A stretch of 43,502 nucleotides of DNA, taken from positions 1-43,502 of the forward strand of contig JBAZLI010000001.1 of the NCBI GenBank assembly GCA_041650355.1, read 5' to 3'. Position 1 is the stretch's first letter; each line of letters opens with the position of its first letter. Below are positions 1-7,419 of the stretch, one piece after another. The notes below the pieces were generated by a model. The model saw only the letters and a list, made by a program, of their open reading frames with translations. It ran no database searches and was not told the DNA's origin. The stretch comes from Candidatus Micrarchaeia archaeon. GTDB lineage: Archaea; Micrarchaeota; Micrarchaeia; Anstonellales; Bilamarchaeaceae. A program made the translations under genes and the position numbers.

Positions 1-6
1 AAAGCG

Positions 7-16
7 CTTTTAAAAA
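7..16 (+). promoter_or_regulatory. TATA box of the phosphoribosyltransferase gene
   Basis: The A/T run TTTTAAAAA at 8-16 sits about 25 nt before the ATG at 37, the spacing expected if transcription begins at or next to the start codon. It lies at the window edge, so the BRE element cannot be judged fully. Confidence 0.45.
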
Positions 17-36
17 ACAACCGCCCAAACCGATTC

Positions 37-513
37 ATGGAGTTCATGCAGCCCACGTGGCAGGAGGTGGACGCGATGTGCGCCGAGCTTGCGTCCATGG
101 TCCGCGAGTTCAGGCCTGACTGGATTGTCGGCATCTCTAGAGGCGGCCTGGTTCCTGCACGGCTTCTCTCGGACGTGCTGGCGAACCACAACGTCACCAC
201 CATACGGATAGAGTTCTACAAGACGATAGGCGAAACCAGCGGGTTCCCTAACATCACCCAGCCGCTCCAGGTCGACGTGAAGGGGAAAAAGGTGCTGCTC
301 GTGGACGATGTCGCGGATACTGGAAGGAGCCTTGCGGTAGCTAAGGAGCACGTGAAAAGGGCAGGAGCCTCGGAGGTGAAGATAGCCGCGCTCCACTGCA
401 AGCCAGGCAGCATAGTGGTTCCTGATTACTGCATAGGGCAAACCACAGCTTGGATAATCTACCCCTGGGAGGTTCGCGAGACCGAGCGGGAGAGGAAAAA
501 AACCGGAAAGTAG
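37..513 (+). CDS. Purine-type phosphoribosyltransferase
   Basis: Type I phosphoribosyltransferase of 158 residues, probably a cytosolic purine salvage enzyme that joins a free purine base to PRPP. The PRPP-binding loop is clear at residues 86-98 (VLLVDDVADTGRS), with hydrophobic strands before the acidic pair D90-D91. An earlier ISRGGLVPARLL segment (residues 33-44) matches the PPi-binding loop of the family. Length and layout resemble the small archaeal xanthine/hypoxanthine/guanine enzymes; the base preference cannot be read from sequence. The ATG at 37 lies about 25 nt after a TATA-like stretch, so the mRNA may be leaderless. The ATG at 46 is the alternative start. The next gene follows with almost no gap and is probably co-transcribed. 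Confidence 0.85.
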   Translation: MEFMQPTWQEVDAMCAELASMVREFRPDWIVGISRGGLVPARLLSDVLANHNVTTIRIEFYKTIGETSGFPNITQPLQVDVKGKKVLLVDDVADTGRSLAVAKEHVKRAGASEVKIAALHCKPGSIVVPDYCIGQTTAWIIYPWEVRETERERKKTGK

Positions 514-522
514 GTGGTGCCC

Positions 523-1107
523 GTGAGGAAATACCTTGGATACGCGCTCTACATGGGCTTGTGCGCCCTTTTCATACTGCCCATATTCATAACCCCGTTC
601 CTGCCTGCGCTCGGGGCGCCCGGGCTGTTCACGATTATGCAGAACCTGTACGCCCCGACCTGCCACCAGCTCGCTTCGCGCTCAATCTGCTATTTCAGCG
701 ACGGAACCATTGACGATTGCGCGAGAAACGGCACTGCGGTTTCAGGAAGGCAGAGCGAGATGCATTTCGACTCCATATATGGGTACAAGTTCCCGGTATG
801 CTCGAGGGATGTCGCGATATACGGAGCGATGCTCCTCGGAGGCCTGCTCTTTCCGTTCGCGAAAAGGATTGACGACAGAATCGTGCCTCCGCTCATCTAT
901 TTCGCGGTTGCGCTCGTGCCCATCGCCCTGGACGGCGGAACGCAGCTCATAGGGCTCAGGGAAAGCACCAACCTGCTCAGGATGATAACCGGGTTCATAG
1001 CTGGTTTCGCTGTCCCTTTCTACATGATACCGATGATAAACACGTTCGTGCTAGGGCCGGGCAGGGAAACGCGCGTAAATCGAAGTCAGGATTCGCAAAT
1101 AAGGTAA
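523..1107 (+). CDS. DUF2085 family membrane protein
   Basis: Polytopic membrane protein of about 194 residues. The family signature is visible: a CHQ-x3-RS block (CHQLASRSICYF) after the first membrane segment, then a second cysteine block (PVCSRDVAIYG) before the second. Three or four further hydrophobic helices follow. DUF2085 proteins have no established function; the cysteine/histidine blocks suggest a metal- or redox-related site, which is inference. I chose the GTG at 523 because GGTGGT at 513-518 lies 4 nt before it, matching the SD geometry of other genes here. The frame also opens at the GTG at 514, which overlaps that SD. It probably forms an operon with the phosphoribosyltransferase, whose stop is at 511-513. 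Confidence 0.8.
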   Translation: MRKYLGYALYMGLCALFILPIFITPFLPALGAPGLFTIMQNLYAPTCHQLASRSICYFSDGTIDDCARNGTAVSGRQSEMHFDSIYGYKFPVCSRDVAIYGAMLLGGLLFPFAKRIDDRIVPPLIYFAVALVPIALDGGTQLIGLRESTNLLRMITGFIAGFAVPFYMIPMINTFVLGPGRETRVNRSQDSQIR

Positions 1108-1177
1108 GAAAACTGAAAAAGCGAAACGAGAAAATTGCGATAAATGAAGGCATTCGAGGTTTAAACAGCTAGAGCAA

Positions 1178-1183
1178 TTTTTT
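1178..1183 (+). terminator. Possible U-tract terminator after the DUF2085 gene
   Basis: A run of six T residues lies 70 nt after the stop at 1107, in the 133-nt gap between two convergent genes. Archaeal termination relies on U-rich tracts, so this is a plausible 3' end. A 10-nt exact inverted repeat (1188-1197 with 1220-1229, 22-nt loop) follows it. Confidence 0.35.
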
Positions 1184-1240
1184 CGGCATTTGTAAATTGC
1201 GAGATACGAACACGATACGATTTACAAATACAATGAAAAT

Positions 1241-3139
1241 CTATCTAAGTCGCACTGATTCCATGTCCAGAGGCGCGCTCACATTGCGCTTGAGCATCAT
1301 GGCCGCGCTTTTCGCGAGGTCGTCGGTCTTGTTCCAGTCGCCGTGCATGGTGAATATGCGCTCCGGCGTGGGCATGGTGTTCTTCAGGAACGCGAGGAGC
1401 TGCCGCCTGTCGCTGTGGCCTGAGAACCCCTCCACGGTCTCGATGCGCATGTTTATCTTCATTATCTCGGTCCTCCCGTCCTCGCCTATCACCGGGATTT
1501 CCTTCATCCCCTTCTGCACCTTAGAACCAAGGGAGAGGGCGCTCTGGTATCCTACGAAAACCATGCTGTTCTTCGGCTCGCCGGCCATCAGCCTGAAATA
1601 CTCGTAGCTCGGGCCGCCGTTGAGCATTCCCGAGGGGGCGAGTATTATGCACGGCTCGCCGCTTTCCACTATCGCCTTCTTGTCCTCCCCTTTCGCGACC
1701 TTTATCATCGGCGACTCGAAGGGGCTCTGGTTTGAGAGTATGCGCTTCTGCAGGCTCTCCCGCAGGTATTCCGGATAGGCGGTGTGTATCGCGCTCGCCT
1801 CGAGCACCATGCCGTCTATGTACAGCGGCACGTTGAAATCAGGGTTCCGCTTGTAGAAATCTTCGAGCACCAGGAGAATCTCCTGGCTCCTCCCCACGGC
1901 GAATACAGGTATGAGCACGTTGCCCTTGTTGTCCGTGGTTTCCTTTATCACGCGCAGTAGCGCGTTCTCGCTCTCTGCCCGCGCGGGCATCATGTCTTCC
2001 CAGCCTCCGTAGGTGCTTTCCACGAACAGGCTCTCCAGCCTCGGGAAGCTTATGTTCGCAGGGTCGAAAAGCCTGGTGAACCCGAATTTTATGTCCCCGG
2101 TGTAAACGAGGTTGTGCAGTCCCTCCCCTATGTGCAGGTGCACCATCGCGCTTCCGAGTATGTGGCCCGCGTTGTAGAGCGTCATCTTTATCTCAGGGGC
2201 TATGTCCACCACTTCCCCGTAATCCACGGGTATGATGTGCTTGAGTTCCTTCTGGATTCCCTTCCGTGTGTACGGCGGGTCCACGTTGAAGCTCTTCTTC
2301 ATCACGTTTATGTAGTCCTGCTGGAGCAGGGCCATGAAATCCCGCGTCGGGGGCGTGGCGTAGACCGGGCCCTCGTAGCCGTACTCGTAAAGATAAGGCA
2401 CGAAGCCCATGTGGTCCATGTGGCCGTGCGAAATTACAACAGCATCAAGCTGGTCCAGCGAAAACCCGAGCATGTTCAGGTACGGGTACGCCTTCGTAGG
2501 CTCCCCTATTACAGGGTTCACGCCGCAGTCCACGAGCACCTTGCTGTGCTGTGTCTGCACGAGCATGCAGCTCCTGCCCACTTCCCTGAACCCGCCCAGG
2601 AACGAGATGCGGAGCCAGTCGCTCTTCGGGAGCTCCTGGCATATGCGCCTGCCTATCTGCGAGAGGAATTTCTTCCTCTCTGCGGCCTCGAGCACGAAGC
2701 TCTTCCTTATCCCTTCTATGGTGGCCGAAGCCATCGTCGGAGTCCTGAGCACCACCGGCGCCCAGTTGGTCTGCAGTATCACTTCCTTGAGCACCACGCC
2801 GCTCTTCCCTATGACGAGTCCGGGCTTCACCGCCTCTATGTGCACCTCGCTGAACTCAGGGACGAAGCGGATGCTCGTGACCTCTGCCTCGGCCGGAAGC
2901 AGCGCCTTTATCTTCTGTATGGCCTGCTCCATGTCCATGAGCACGCTTGGGTCGGCCCTTATGAGGACTTTCTTCTTGATTGCGCCTGCAACGTGCTTTA
3001 TCAGCTGGTCGCTCCCGTAAAACGCCCTGATGTTCCTCAGATAAATCACGACGTTGAGCCCCTCTGGCTCCACTTTCGTGACTTCGCACTCCGGGGGCAT
3101 TATCTCCCCCACTACCTTTTCTATCTCTTTGTAATACAA
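1241..3139 (-). CDS. fttA: aCPSF1/FttA: KH, metallo-beta-lactamase and beta-CASP ribonuclease (transcription termination factor)
   Basis: Archaeal homologue of eukaryotic CPSF73 that cleaves nascent RNA at U-rich 3' ends and drives termination. Order of domains: KH-type RNA-binding region in the first 140 residues, metallo-beta-lactamase core from about 165, then the beta-CASP insert. The zinc motif H238-G-H-M-D-H243 is present, followed by GHILGSAMVHLH and YTGDIKF. The beta-CASP part shows FAVGRSQE and GFSGHSDRRQ near the end. About 632 residues is typical. I prefer the TTG at 3139 because GGTGAT lies exactly 4 nt before it and this gives the short N-terminus seen in relatives. The frame is also open to a TTG at 3184. 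It lies directly downstream of psmB and is probably co-transcribed with it. Confidence 0.93.
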   Translation of the reverse strand: MYYKEIEKVVGEIMPPECEVTKVEPEGLNVVIYLRNIRAFYGSDQLIKHVAGAIKKKVLIRADPSVLMDMEQAIQKIKALLPAEAEVTSIRFVPEFSEVHIEAVKPGLVIGKSGVVLKEVILQTNWAPVVLRTPTMASATIEGIRKSFVLEAAERKKFLSQIGRRICQELPKSDWLRISFLGGFREVGRSCMLVQTQHSKVLVDCGVNPVIGEPTKAYPYLNMLGFSLDQLDAVVISHGHMDHMGFVPYLYEYGYEGPVYATPPTRDFMALLQQDYINVMKKSFNVDPPYTRKGIQKELKHIIPVDYGEVVDIAPEIKMTLYNAGHILGSAMVHLHIGEGLHNLVYTGDIKFGFTRLFDPANISFPRLESLFVESTYGGWEDMMPARAESENALLRVIKETTDNKGNVLIPVFAVGRSQEILLVLEDFYKRNPDFNVPLYIDGMVLEASAIHTAYPEYLRESLQKRILSNQSPFESPMIKVAKGEDKKAIVESGEPCIILAPSGMLNGGPSYEYFRLMAGEPKNSMVFVGYQSALSLGSKVQKGMKEIPVIGEDGRTEIMKINMRIETVEGFSGHSDRRQLLAFLKNTMPTPERIFTMHGDWNKTDDLAKSAAMMLKRNVSAPLDMESVRLR

Positions 3140-3143
3140 TTCA

Positions 3144-3149
3144 ATCACC
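3144..3149 (-). promoter_or_regulatory. Shine-Dalgarno site deciding the fttA start
   Basis: GGTGAT on the minus strand is 4 nt before the TTG at 3139. The same hexamer at the same distance precedes psmB, which supports TTG initiation for fttA. Confidence 0.6.
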
Positions 3150-3230
3150 GTAATTTTTTCTGTAAGTGGCGCGCTGACGGCCAAAACCGCGTCTGGAAGC
3201 GCCGGGGAAACATGCGCATACGTGCTCCAA

Positions 3231-3860
3231 TCATGCTAGAAACTGCCTGACTTCCTCCTTGGAGTATCTCCTGAAGCCGTTCTCGTCAACGAGCACCAGG
3301 TCGACGCGCTCGCCGCTCGCAGCGTCCCTTTTCATGGCCGCGGAAACCGCCTTTGCCGCAATCCTGAGATTATCCACGGCGAGCGATTCCTCCTTGTAGA
3401 GCTCCTCGAGCACCCCGTAAGCCACCGGGGAGCCGCTCCCTGTGCTTGCGAGCTTCTCCTCGGTAACTCCGCCGAGCATGTCCACGCTGTACAGTCTCGG
3501 CTTCCCGTTGTCGTAGCCCCCGACAAGGAGCTGGACGAAGAACGGGTAATACTTGTACTGCACGAGTATGTTCGCCAGGAGCGAAGAGGCGGCGGAAACG
3601 GACATCTTCTTGCCCTGCCTCAGGGAATAGAGCTTAATCTCGGCCTGCATCCAGCGCACGAGCGTCTGCGCGTCCCCCACGCCGCCTGCTATGGTCATCG
3701 CTATGCTCTCTGAAAGAGGGTAAATCTTATCTATGTCCTTGCTCGCTATGAGGAAGCCCATTGTGGCGCGCCTGTCGCTCGCGAGCACCACTCCGTTCCT
3801 GCATACGAGGCCCACCGTAGTGGTCCCGGTCTTGAGAGTCTTTGTGTTTTCTTCTTCCAT
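3231..3860 (-). CDS. psmB: 20S proteasome beta subunit
   Basis: Catalytic beta subunit of the archaeal 20S proteasome. A 12-residue propeptide ends in TG and autocleavage would expose the catalytic threonine (TTTVGLV). Counting that threonine as 1, Asp17 (ASD) and Lys33 (DIDK), the other two active-site residues, are in their exact canonical places, and GGVGDAQ gives the conserved later region. The mature length of about 197 residues is normal. The ATG at 3860 is preferred: GGTGAT lies 4 nt before it, and the upstream in-frame GTG at 3869 is itself part of that SD. No alpha subunit is in the window. fttA follows after 91 nt (from its preferred start). Confidence 0.96.
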   Translation of the reverse strand: MEEENTKTLKTGTTTVGLVCRNGVVLASDRRATMGFLIASKDIDKIYPLSESIAMTIAGGVGDAQTLVRWMQAEIKLYSLRQGKKMSVSAASSLLANILVQYKYYPFFVQLLVGGYDNGKPRLYSVDMLGGVTEEKLASTGSGSPVAYGVLEELYKEESLAVDNLRIAAKAVSAAMKRDAASGERVDLVLVDENGFRRYSKEEVRQFLA

Positions 3861-3928
3861 GAGTATCACCGTTTATTGTGAATGTTTCTCTTTTTCACCC
3901 TGCCTTGACGGCGCTTGGGGTTCTCAGC

Positions 3929-3940
3929 TTTTATAGTTTT
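3929..3940 (-). promoter_or_regulatory. TATA box of the psmB-fttA unit
   Basis: The minus strand reads ACTATAAAAGC within this interval. Transcription would start near 3905, leaving a leader of about 45 nt that carries the GGTGAT SD. A second TATA-like stretch (GTTTATAAAA, 3999-4008) lies 70 nt further upstream and could be an alternative promoter. Confidence 0.6.
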
Positions 3941-4052
3941 TACAAAAAACAAAAGCACGAATAAGTATTCAGGGGACAATGCTATTGGGGCATAACAGTT
4001 TTATAAACCTTTTGCTCGCCCTGCGCGTTTTTGCAGTTCGTTCAATTCAGAA

Positions 4053-4652
4053 TCATTTGAATTCGAACTTCCCTGCGCCTCTTCTCAGCACCTTTCTCTC
4101 CGCCCAGTCTATTACAGTGGAGGGCTTCTTCTCAGCGGTTTCCCCTCCGTCTATGCACAGGCCAGAGGAACGCAGTATCTTCGCGTCTATTTCCTTCACG
4201 CTGACCGGGTCCTTCCCTCCGCTCAGATTGGCGCTGGTTGCTATTATAGGATTTCCGAAATCCAGCACGAGCTTGCGCAGGAAGAAATGGTTCGGAACGC
4301 GGATGCCTATTTTCTCAATCCGCCCTGCGAGCTTTTTCCCTTGCTTCAATTTGAATATGAGCGTGTACGGGCCTGGAAGCAGTTCGGGAAGCGCGAAAGC
4401 CGCATCTGAGGGTATTTCGCACCATTCCCTCAGCATTTCCAATCCGCTCATCACCACTGCAAAAGGTTTCCCGCGGTCGCGCTCCTTCACAGAATATATT
4501 TTTTCGAGCACTTCCGGATTTGTCGCGTCCCCGCCCAATCCGTAAACCGTATCCGTAGGGAAAACCAGCAACTTCCCGGAGCGCAGCGTTTCCAGCCCAC
4601 GCCTGAGCGCTTCGTTATACTCGTTCTCCAGCGCAGCCAGCTTTTTTCCCAT
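4053..4652 (-). CDS. tsaC: L-threonylcarbamoyladenylate synthase (YrdC/Sua5 family)
   Basis: Makes threonylcarbamoyl-AMP from threonine, bicarbonate and ATP, the first step of tRNA t6A37 formation. This 199-residue protein is essentially one YrdC domain. It shows the nucleotide/threonine-binding segments VFPTDTVYGLGGDATN, then SVKERDRGKPF, PGPYTLIFKLK, and the late ATSANLSGGKDP block. The long Sua5 C-terminal domain is absent. I chose the ATG at 4652, 14 nt after the pyrI stop, rather than the in-frame start at 4712 inside pyrI. It is the third gene of a pyrB-pyrI-tsaC unit; the coupling with pyrimidine synthesis looks like convenience, not a shared pathway. Confidence 0.92.
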   Translation of the reverse strand: MGKKLAALENEYNEALRRGLETLRSGKLLVFPTDTVYGLGGDATNPEVLEKIYSVKERDRGKPFAVVMSGLEMLREWCEIPSDAAFALPELLPGPYTLIFKLKQGKKLAGRIEKIGIRVPNHFFLRKLVLDFGNPIIATSANLSGGKDPVSVKEIDAKILRSSGLCIDGGETAEKKPSTVIDWAERKVLRRGAGKFEFK

Positions 4653-4666
4653 CCAAATCCCGAAAA

Positions 4667-5092
4667 TCAGACCAGTTCGGTGCTCCTGAACAGCCGCTCG
4701 CAGTAATTGCACCTGTAATGGCTGCCCTCCAGGGAAAAATCCTCATACCCCTTTTCCGAATTGGTTATGCAATTAGGATTGGGGCATTTTCCCACAGAAA
4801 GCTTCCGCGGAAGCTCGGCGTTGAATTTCCTCTCCACATTCTCGTTCTTTATTATGTTTATGGTCGCGTTAGGAGCCGCGAGCGCTATTATGTTGGCTTT
4901 TGCAGAGTCCACGCATATTCCCTCTATCTTCACTATGTCCTTCCTGCCGGTCTTCTTGCTCGGCACGTTTATCATGAGCGCTACGCGATGCGGATATGTC
5001 TCATCTATTCCGAGAAGGCTGAGCACCCGCCTCCCCATCCCTGCAGTTATGTGGTCTATCACCGTCCCGTTGGAGATTTTCTCAACAATCAT
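4667..5092 (-). CDS. pyrI: Aspartate carbamoyltransferase regulatory subunit
   Basis: Regulatory chain of the PyrB6-PyrI6 aspartate transcarbamoylase, which binds CTP/ATP as allosteric effectors. The N-terminal nucleotide-binding domain begins IVEKISNGTVIDHI and includes the VALMINVPSKK segment. The C-terminal zinc domain has four cysteines as C-x4-C (CPNPNC) and C-x2-C (CNYC), the arrangement that holds zinc and contacts PyrB. At 141 residues it is slightly short of the usual 150, mainly at the C-terminus. It starts 9 nt after the pyrB stop, so the two are expressed together. Confidence 0.95.
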   Translation of the reverse strand: MIVEKISNGTVIDHITAGMGRRVLSLLGIDETYPHRVALMINVPSKKTGRKDIVKIEGICVDSAKANIIALAAPNATINIIKNENVERKFNAELPRKLSVGKCPNPNCITNSEKGYEDFSLEGSHYRCNYCERLFRSTELV

Positions 5093-5101
5093 GCAATCGA
5101 C

Positions 5102-5989
5102 CTATTTCCTGTCCAGGCAGTACTCTATTACAGCCATGCGCACAGGCACCGCGTTCGCGGCCTGCTCGAAGTACCTTGCGTACCTGCTTCCGTCCACGTC
5201 GCTGCTTATCTCGTCTATCTTGGGAAGCGGGTGGAGCACTATGGCGTCCTTCTTCGCCTTCTCCAAATCCGCGAGCCTGAGCCTGAACTTCTCCTTTATC
5301 TTCTTGGCCTCGTACTTGTCCACGAAGCGCTCCTCCTGAACCCTCACGACGTAAACCACGTCCGCGCCCGAAAAGTCAGGTTCGTTGCCGAGCTGCACTT
5401 TCGCCCCGAACTTCCCCTTTATTTCCTCCAATATGTCCTGGCTCACTTCCAGGCCCTGGGGCGCAACCATCCTCATCTTCGCGCCGAACATCGCGAGCCC
5501 GTATATGAGCGAATGCATCGACCGCGCATGCTTCAGGTCCCCAAAGAGCACCACGTTCAGCCCCTCGAGCTTCCCCTTCTCTTTCTGGATGGTGTAAAGG
5601 TCTATGAGCGCCTGAGTAGGATGCTCGTTCGCCCCGTCTCCGCCGTTTATAACCGGATGCCTCGCGAGCCTCGCTGCGAGCCTCGCGCTTCCTTCCTTGG
5701 GATGCCTCACTGCGAGCACGTCGGCGTAATTATCGAACATGCGTATCGTGTCGGAGAAGCTTTCCCCTTTTATCAGGGAGCTGTTCTCAGGGTTGAAATC
5801 TATGATTTTCAGCCCCAGGCGCGAGGCGGCGCTCAGGAAGGAGGTTTTGGTCCTTGTGCTGGGCTCGAAGAAGGTGGTCGCGAGTATCCCTTTCCTTTCC
5901 TTGAAAACGCCCTTCTCTATCTTCGCTGCGCGCCCAAAAATAGCCGTCGCGGTCTTCTTGTCCAAATCCCGCATCGAGATCATGTCCAT
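5102..5989 (-). CDS. pyrB: Aspartate carbamoyltransferase catalytic subunit
   Basis: Condenses carbamoyl phosphate with aspartate in pyrimidine synthesis. The carbamoyl-phosphate motif is at residues 44-51 (STRTKTSF), HPTQALID lies near residue 123, and the 240s-loop region reads HPLPKIDEI, where many homologues have HPLPR: a conservative K for R change. Its 295 residues are normal for a PyrI-binding class enzyme. The first ATG at 5989 is preferred; ATGs at 5983 and 5974 are in frame and cannot be excluded. It is the first gene of the pyrB-pyrI-tsaC unit and has its own promoter about 30 nt upstream. Confidence 0.95.
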   Translation of the reverse strand: MDMISMRDLDKKTATAIFGRAAKIEKGVFKERKGILATTFFEPSTRTKTSFLSAASRLGLKIIDFNPENSSLIKGESFSDTIRMFDNYADVLAVRHPKEGSARLAARLARHPVINGGDGANEHPTQALIDLYTIQKEKGKLEGLNVVLFGDLKHARSMHSLIYGLAMFGAKMRMVAPQGLEVSQDILEEIKGKFGAKVQLGNEPDFSGADVVYVVRVQEERFVDKYEAKKIKEKFRLRLADLEKAKKDAIVLHPLPKIDEISSDVDGSRYARYFEQAANAVPVRMAVIEYCLDRK

Positions 5990-6016
5990 GTATATCGTAA
6001 GCTAAGTGCCGCGTTC

Positions 6017-6026
6017 AATATTAAAT
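6017..6026 (-). promoter_or_regulatory. TATA box of pyrB
   Basis: ATTTAATATT on the minus strand is centred about 32 nt before the pyrB ATG, so the leader would be only a few nucleotides long. No clear SD precedes the gene, in keeping with near-leaderless translation. Confidence 0.5.
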
Positions 6027-6087
6027 GGTTTCGCATCAGCTTTTTGCGCCCATTCTGCAAATGGGCGATGCAAATCCCAATCAGGCG

Positions 6088-7311
6088 CTATTCGTACCTG
6101 AGCGCCTCCAGAGGCGAGACCTTGGACGCGTTCCAGGAAGGTATGAAGCCGCTCGCGAGCCCTATGAGGAAAGAGAATGCGAATGCACCAGAAACAACGA
6201 ACGGGTCTATGTAAACAGGCACGCTGAAGTTTTTAACCACCAGGAGCAGTGCGATTGCGAACAGCGCGCCGAGCACTCCTCCGACCATCCCTATGGCCCC
6301 GCTCTCGATTAAGAAGATTGAAAGTATTTCCTTCGAGCTCGCGCCTATCGCCTTGAGCGTCCCTATCTCCTTGGTCCTCTCAACCACGGCCATGAACATG
6401 GTGTTCATTATCCCCACTCCCCCCACAACCAGCGAAATGGCGGCTATCGCGCCCAGGAACACAGTGAGCAGGGATGTTATGGTGCCCACGGTGCTGTTTA
6501 TGAAATCCGGGGTTATGAGCCCGAAATCCTCCTCTCCCTCGCGCACGCGGTGCAGGTTCCTCAATTTGTCCTCTATCTCGCCAGCCACAAGTTCCACGTC
6601 AGCATCATCCTTGACTGTGAGCCGGATTGCGCTCACCTCGTCTTTCGCGAGCGTGGACGCGAAGAGGTCCTGGGCATCCTGGAAGTTTACGAAAACCGAG
6701 CTGTCGGTGCTGGCGAAAGAGCTCCCGCTTTTCTTCAAAACGCCTATCACGCGATACTGGTGATTATCTATGTAAACGTAGCTGTTGACGCTCACTACGT
6801 CCTTTCCGAAGCTCTTCTGCGCTATGTCGTTCCCAAGAACCACGACGTTGCGGTCGCTGGATGTGAGCCACCTGCCTGCTTCAACGTCCGCCACTTCCTT
6901 GCTTATCTGCCCGGCTATGTCCGGCTCCACACCGGTTATCGAAGAGGTTATATCCTTGCCCTTGAATCCGAGCGATGCGCGCTGAGTTATTATCGGGGAT
7001 ATCAAATCCACGCTCGCGAGCTTCTTTATTTCCCCTACGTCTTTCATGTAGAGCTTGCCGCTGGTGGCCATTGTGCTCGGACCGAAGCTCACGCCCTGGG
7101 CCCCATCCAGGTTCACCGGTATCACCACTATGGTCTTTGTCCCGAACTGCGCGAGCTGCTCGTTTATGGACACGTTGAGCCCTTGGCCAATGGACACCAG
7201 TATTATGACCGATGAGATGCCGATTATTATTCCAAGTATGGTGAGCCACGTGCGCAAACTGCTGTGGGTGAGGCTCTTGAACGCATATGTCAGCATGTCA
7301 TTTAGCTTCAT
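6088..7311 (-). CDS. MacB/FtsX-type ABC transporter permease
   Basis: Permease of 407 residues with the MacB plan: an N-terminal helix (LRTWLTILGIIIGISSVIILVSI, residues about 19-41), a large outside domain of about 220 residues (periplasmic core domain), then three C-terminal membrane helices with the FtsX-type stretch VGGVGIMNTMFMAVVERTKEIGTLKAIGAS. Such permeases are mechanotransmission pumps that move substrates already outside the membrane, such as peptides or lipoproteins. It is the last gene of a padR-ATPase-CARDB-permease cassette. The start ATG at 7311 has GAGAGGTATG just upstream, and an 8-codon minicistron precedes it. Confidence 0.9.
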   Translation of the reverse strand: MKLNDMLTYAFKSLTHSSLRTWLTILGIIIGISSVIILVSIGQGLNVSINEQLAQFGTKTIVVIPVNLDGAQGVSFGPSTMATSGKLYMKDVGEIKKLASVDLISPIITQRASLGFKGKDITSSITGVEPDIAGQISKEVADVEAGRWLTSSDRNVVVLGNDIAQKSFGKDVVSVNSYVYIDNHQYRVIGVLKKSGSSFASTDSSVFVNFQDAQDLFASTLAKDEVSAIRLTVKDDADVELVAGEIEDKLRNLHRVREGEEDFGLITPDFINSTVGTITSLLTVFLGAIAAISLVVGGVGIMNTMFMAVVERTKEIGTLKAIGASSKEILSIFLIESGAIGMVGGVLGALFAIALLLVVKNFSVPVYIDPFVVSGAFAFSFLIGLASGFIPSWNASKVSPLEALRYE

Positions 7312-7326
7312 CGCACATACCTCTCA

Positions 7327-7353
7327 TCAATCAACCGTTGTCCGGGTCTGCAT
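7327..7353 (-). other. Eight-codon minicistron between the CARDB gene and the permease gene
   Basis: On the minus strand AGGAGGTAA immediately precedes ATG at 7353. The frame runs eight codons (MQTRTTVD) to a TGA and ends 15 nt before the permease ATG. The SD is the best match in this cassette. It could be a leader or re-initiation element, or chance. There is no evidence that a peptide is made. Confidence 0.25.
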
Positions 7354-7419
7354 TTACCTCCTGCGGGAAAACGGCGCTCTCCGCCCGTTTCTCCCTTCTT
7401 GCCGACGACCGGAGAATAT

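Noticed and set aside
3999..4008. A second good TATA-like element, GTTTATAAAA on the minus strand
   Set aside because: It lies 140 nt from psmB, further than the other TATA boxes, and no gene starts at the right distance on either strand. It is kept only as a possible alternative psmB promoter.
4718..6214. A plus-strand open frame of 498 codons opposite pyrI and pyrB
   Set aside because: It is antisense to two well-recognised genes, rich in His, Arg, Tyr and Leu as expected from a GC-rich shadow frame, and has no domain pattern.
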